Below, piece after piece: positions 63,217 to 64,000 of a stretch of 64,000 nucleotides of DNA. The notes beneath the pieces are model-generated. The model saw only the letters and a list, made by a program, of their open reading frames with translations, searched no databases and was not told the DNA's origin. The stretch is taken from NCBI GenBank assembly GCA_003635185.1, contig PYJA01000025.1, positions 1 through 64,000 on the forward strand, in the 5' to 3' direction. The position numbers and the translations under genes are program-made. Source of the DNA: Candidatus Poribacteria bacterium. Lineage in GTDB: Bacteria > Poribacteria > WGA-4E > WGA-3G. The first letter of the stretch is position 1. The number at the start of each line of letters is the position of its first letter.

Positions 63217-64000
63217 TTATTCCTCCTTTATCGCCGCGCGATCAGCAGCTGCCCATGCTTCCCACCGCTCTTCGTCAGATTGGAGAAAGCCTGAGTTGCA
63301 TCGTGGTTGAAGCTGCTCGTCAACACCGAGGAGGCGCATCAGTTGGTGGTTGTTTGCTTCTTTCGCTTCTGCAAGCAGTTCTTGTGTATGCGGTCCAGTG
63401 TGGTGATCCGTGTGTTTGAGCCACGTCAAGTTGTAGTAGATGCTGAAAAAGTAGCGTAGATGCCCAGAGGTATTTGGTGTGCCAGAATGGATAAGCCCGT
63501 TGTGTGTAATGACAACATCACCTGCTTTCATGTGGACAAGGGTTTCATCGGGATGCGGGACTCCACGGTTAGCATCTTCAATAGTAATTGGTTTTCGGTG
63601 TGAACCGACAATCACACGTAACGGACCGAATTCATCTGTGAGGTCTTGTAGATATGAGATTGCATTGATTGCATTCGGACGATGATACGCATCCGTGAAA
63701 GGCACATGCGCCCACCGATCGCGATGCCATCCGGAGACTCTGCCCTCCGCCTTTTCCTGTTCGATTGAGGGAAACGCGGCAAGCGTTAAGTTGTCTAATT
63801 GCACAAAAGGTCCCATCACCTTTTCTATAAACTCAAGGATGGTCGGGTGTGAGACAGCGGGCCACATCAGTTCAGGTGCTAATTCAAGTGTGTTCCCGAA
63901 CCATGTTTGCCCATTATTTGCTGCAGAGAGTTCTTTGTGCTTCTCTTTCCACAGTTCCATCTGTGTTTCATCAAAAACTTTTTCAAAGATAGCGAAACCA
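63217..64000 (-). CDS. Phytanoyl-CoA dioxygenase (PhyH) family protein (5' end outside window)
   Basis: Open to the right edge: the frame runs past an internal Met at 63960 to 64000 with sequence of the family's N-terminal type (GFAIFEKVFDE), so the start lies beyond the window. H-x-D is in GWHRDRW and the distal His region is VITHNGLIHSGTPN, with a later Arg. A second PhyH gene follows after 3 bases. At least 261 residues. Confidence 0.88.
   Translation of the reverse strand, partial: GFAIFEKVFDETQMELWKEKHKELSAANNGQTWFGNTLELAPELMWPAVSHPTILEFIEKVMGPFVQLDNLTLAAFPSIEQEKAEGRVSGWHRDRWAHVPFTDAYHRPNAINAISYLQDLTDEFGPLRVIVGSHRKPITIEDANRGVPHPDETLVHMKAGDVVITHNGLIHSGTPNTSGHLRYFFSIYYNLTWLKHTDHHTGPHTQELLAEAKEANNHQLMRLLGVDEQLQPRCNSGFLQSDEERWEAWAAADRAAIKEE

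Overview
The window looks like a piece of a sponge- or marine-associated 'Candidatus Poribacteria' type genome. This is inferred from the gene mix: two secreted leucine-rich-repeat proteins with dockerin-like repeats and a FlgD/T9SS-like C-terminal module beginning NYPNPFNPETW, phytanoyl-CoA dioxygenases next to sulfatase-superfamily hydrolases, and very many short palindromic repeats. No rRNA or marker-gene tree can be read here, so the lineage is a suggestion. Base composition is AT-rich to balanced, coding is on both strands, and TTG/GTG starts are common and well supported by Shine-Dalgarno sequences.

Layout. 1-1.2 kb: two His/Cys/acidic-rich secreted proteins, probably metal-related. 1.8-3.4 kb: a DUF58 protein and a two-gene unit with a retropepsin-like protease. 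3.8-10.3 kb: two large secreted LRR proteins, one with two haem-binding motifs and a cohesin-like domain. 10.4-17.8 kb: six tRNAs, then the protein quality-control block tig-clpP-clpX-(free-standing Lon N domain)-lon. 17.9-23 kb: an S4-domain protein, then a run of two STAS proteins, a universal stress protein and a multi-PAS histidine kinase behind a consensus promoter. 23-26.7 kb: a methyl-cycle operon metK-ahcY-small membrane protein-PfkB kinase (minus strand). 26.8-29.4 kb: a ribosomal protein S1 with long acidic tails. 30-38 kb: HAMP histidine kinase, TolB-like propeller, secreted protein, family 2 glycoside hydrolase, 2-hydroxyacid dehydrogenase. 38.4-43.4 kb: lipoprotein, a pair of Cys-rich secreted proteins, a PD-(D/E)XK-like protein, a sulfatase. 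43.5-50.6 kb: exopolysaccharide export (Wza-like, Wzz/BY-kinase) divergent from heptose and UDP-sugar genes (hldA-like, gmhB-like, UDP-HexNAc dehydrogenase). 50.8-55 kb: NYN-domain coiled-coil protein, a secreted repeat protein, and a possible two-domain Sm/Hfq-like protein. 55.2-60.7 kb: tyrS, a duplicated small membrane protein, DAHP synthase behind a probable attenuator, leuA. 61-64 kb: a sulfatase-like hydrolase and two PhyH dioxygenases in one tightly spaced unit, the last running off the right edge.

Intergenic regions are dominated by three or four families of short inverted-repeat elements (named B, C and E here, plus a small 'core' palindrome), some inserted inside one another. The observations I rate highest are the aromatic-rich leader peptide plus terminator upstream of the DAHP synthase gene, the tandem Sm-like protein, the stand-alone Lon N domain inside the clp/lon operon, and the nested palindromes. 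All assignments are by eye from sequence and family knowledge; no searches were run.
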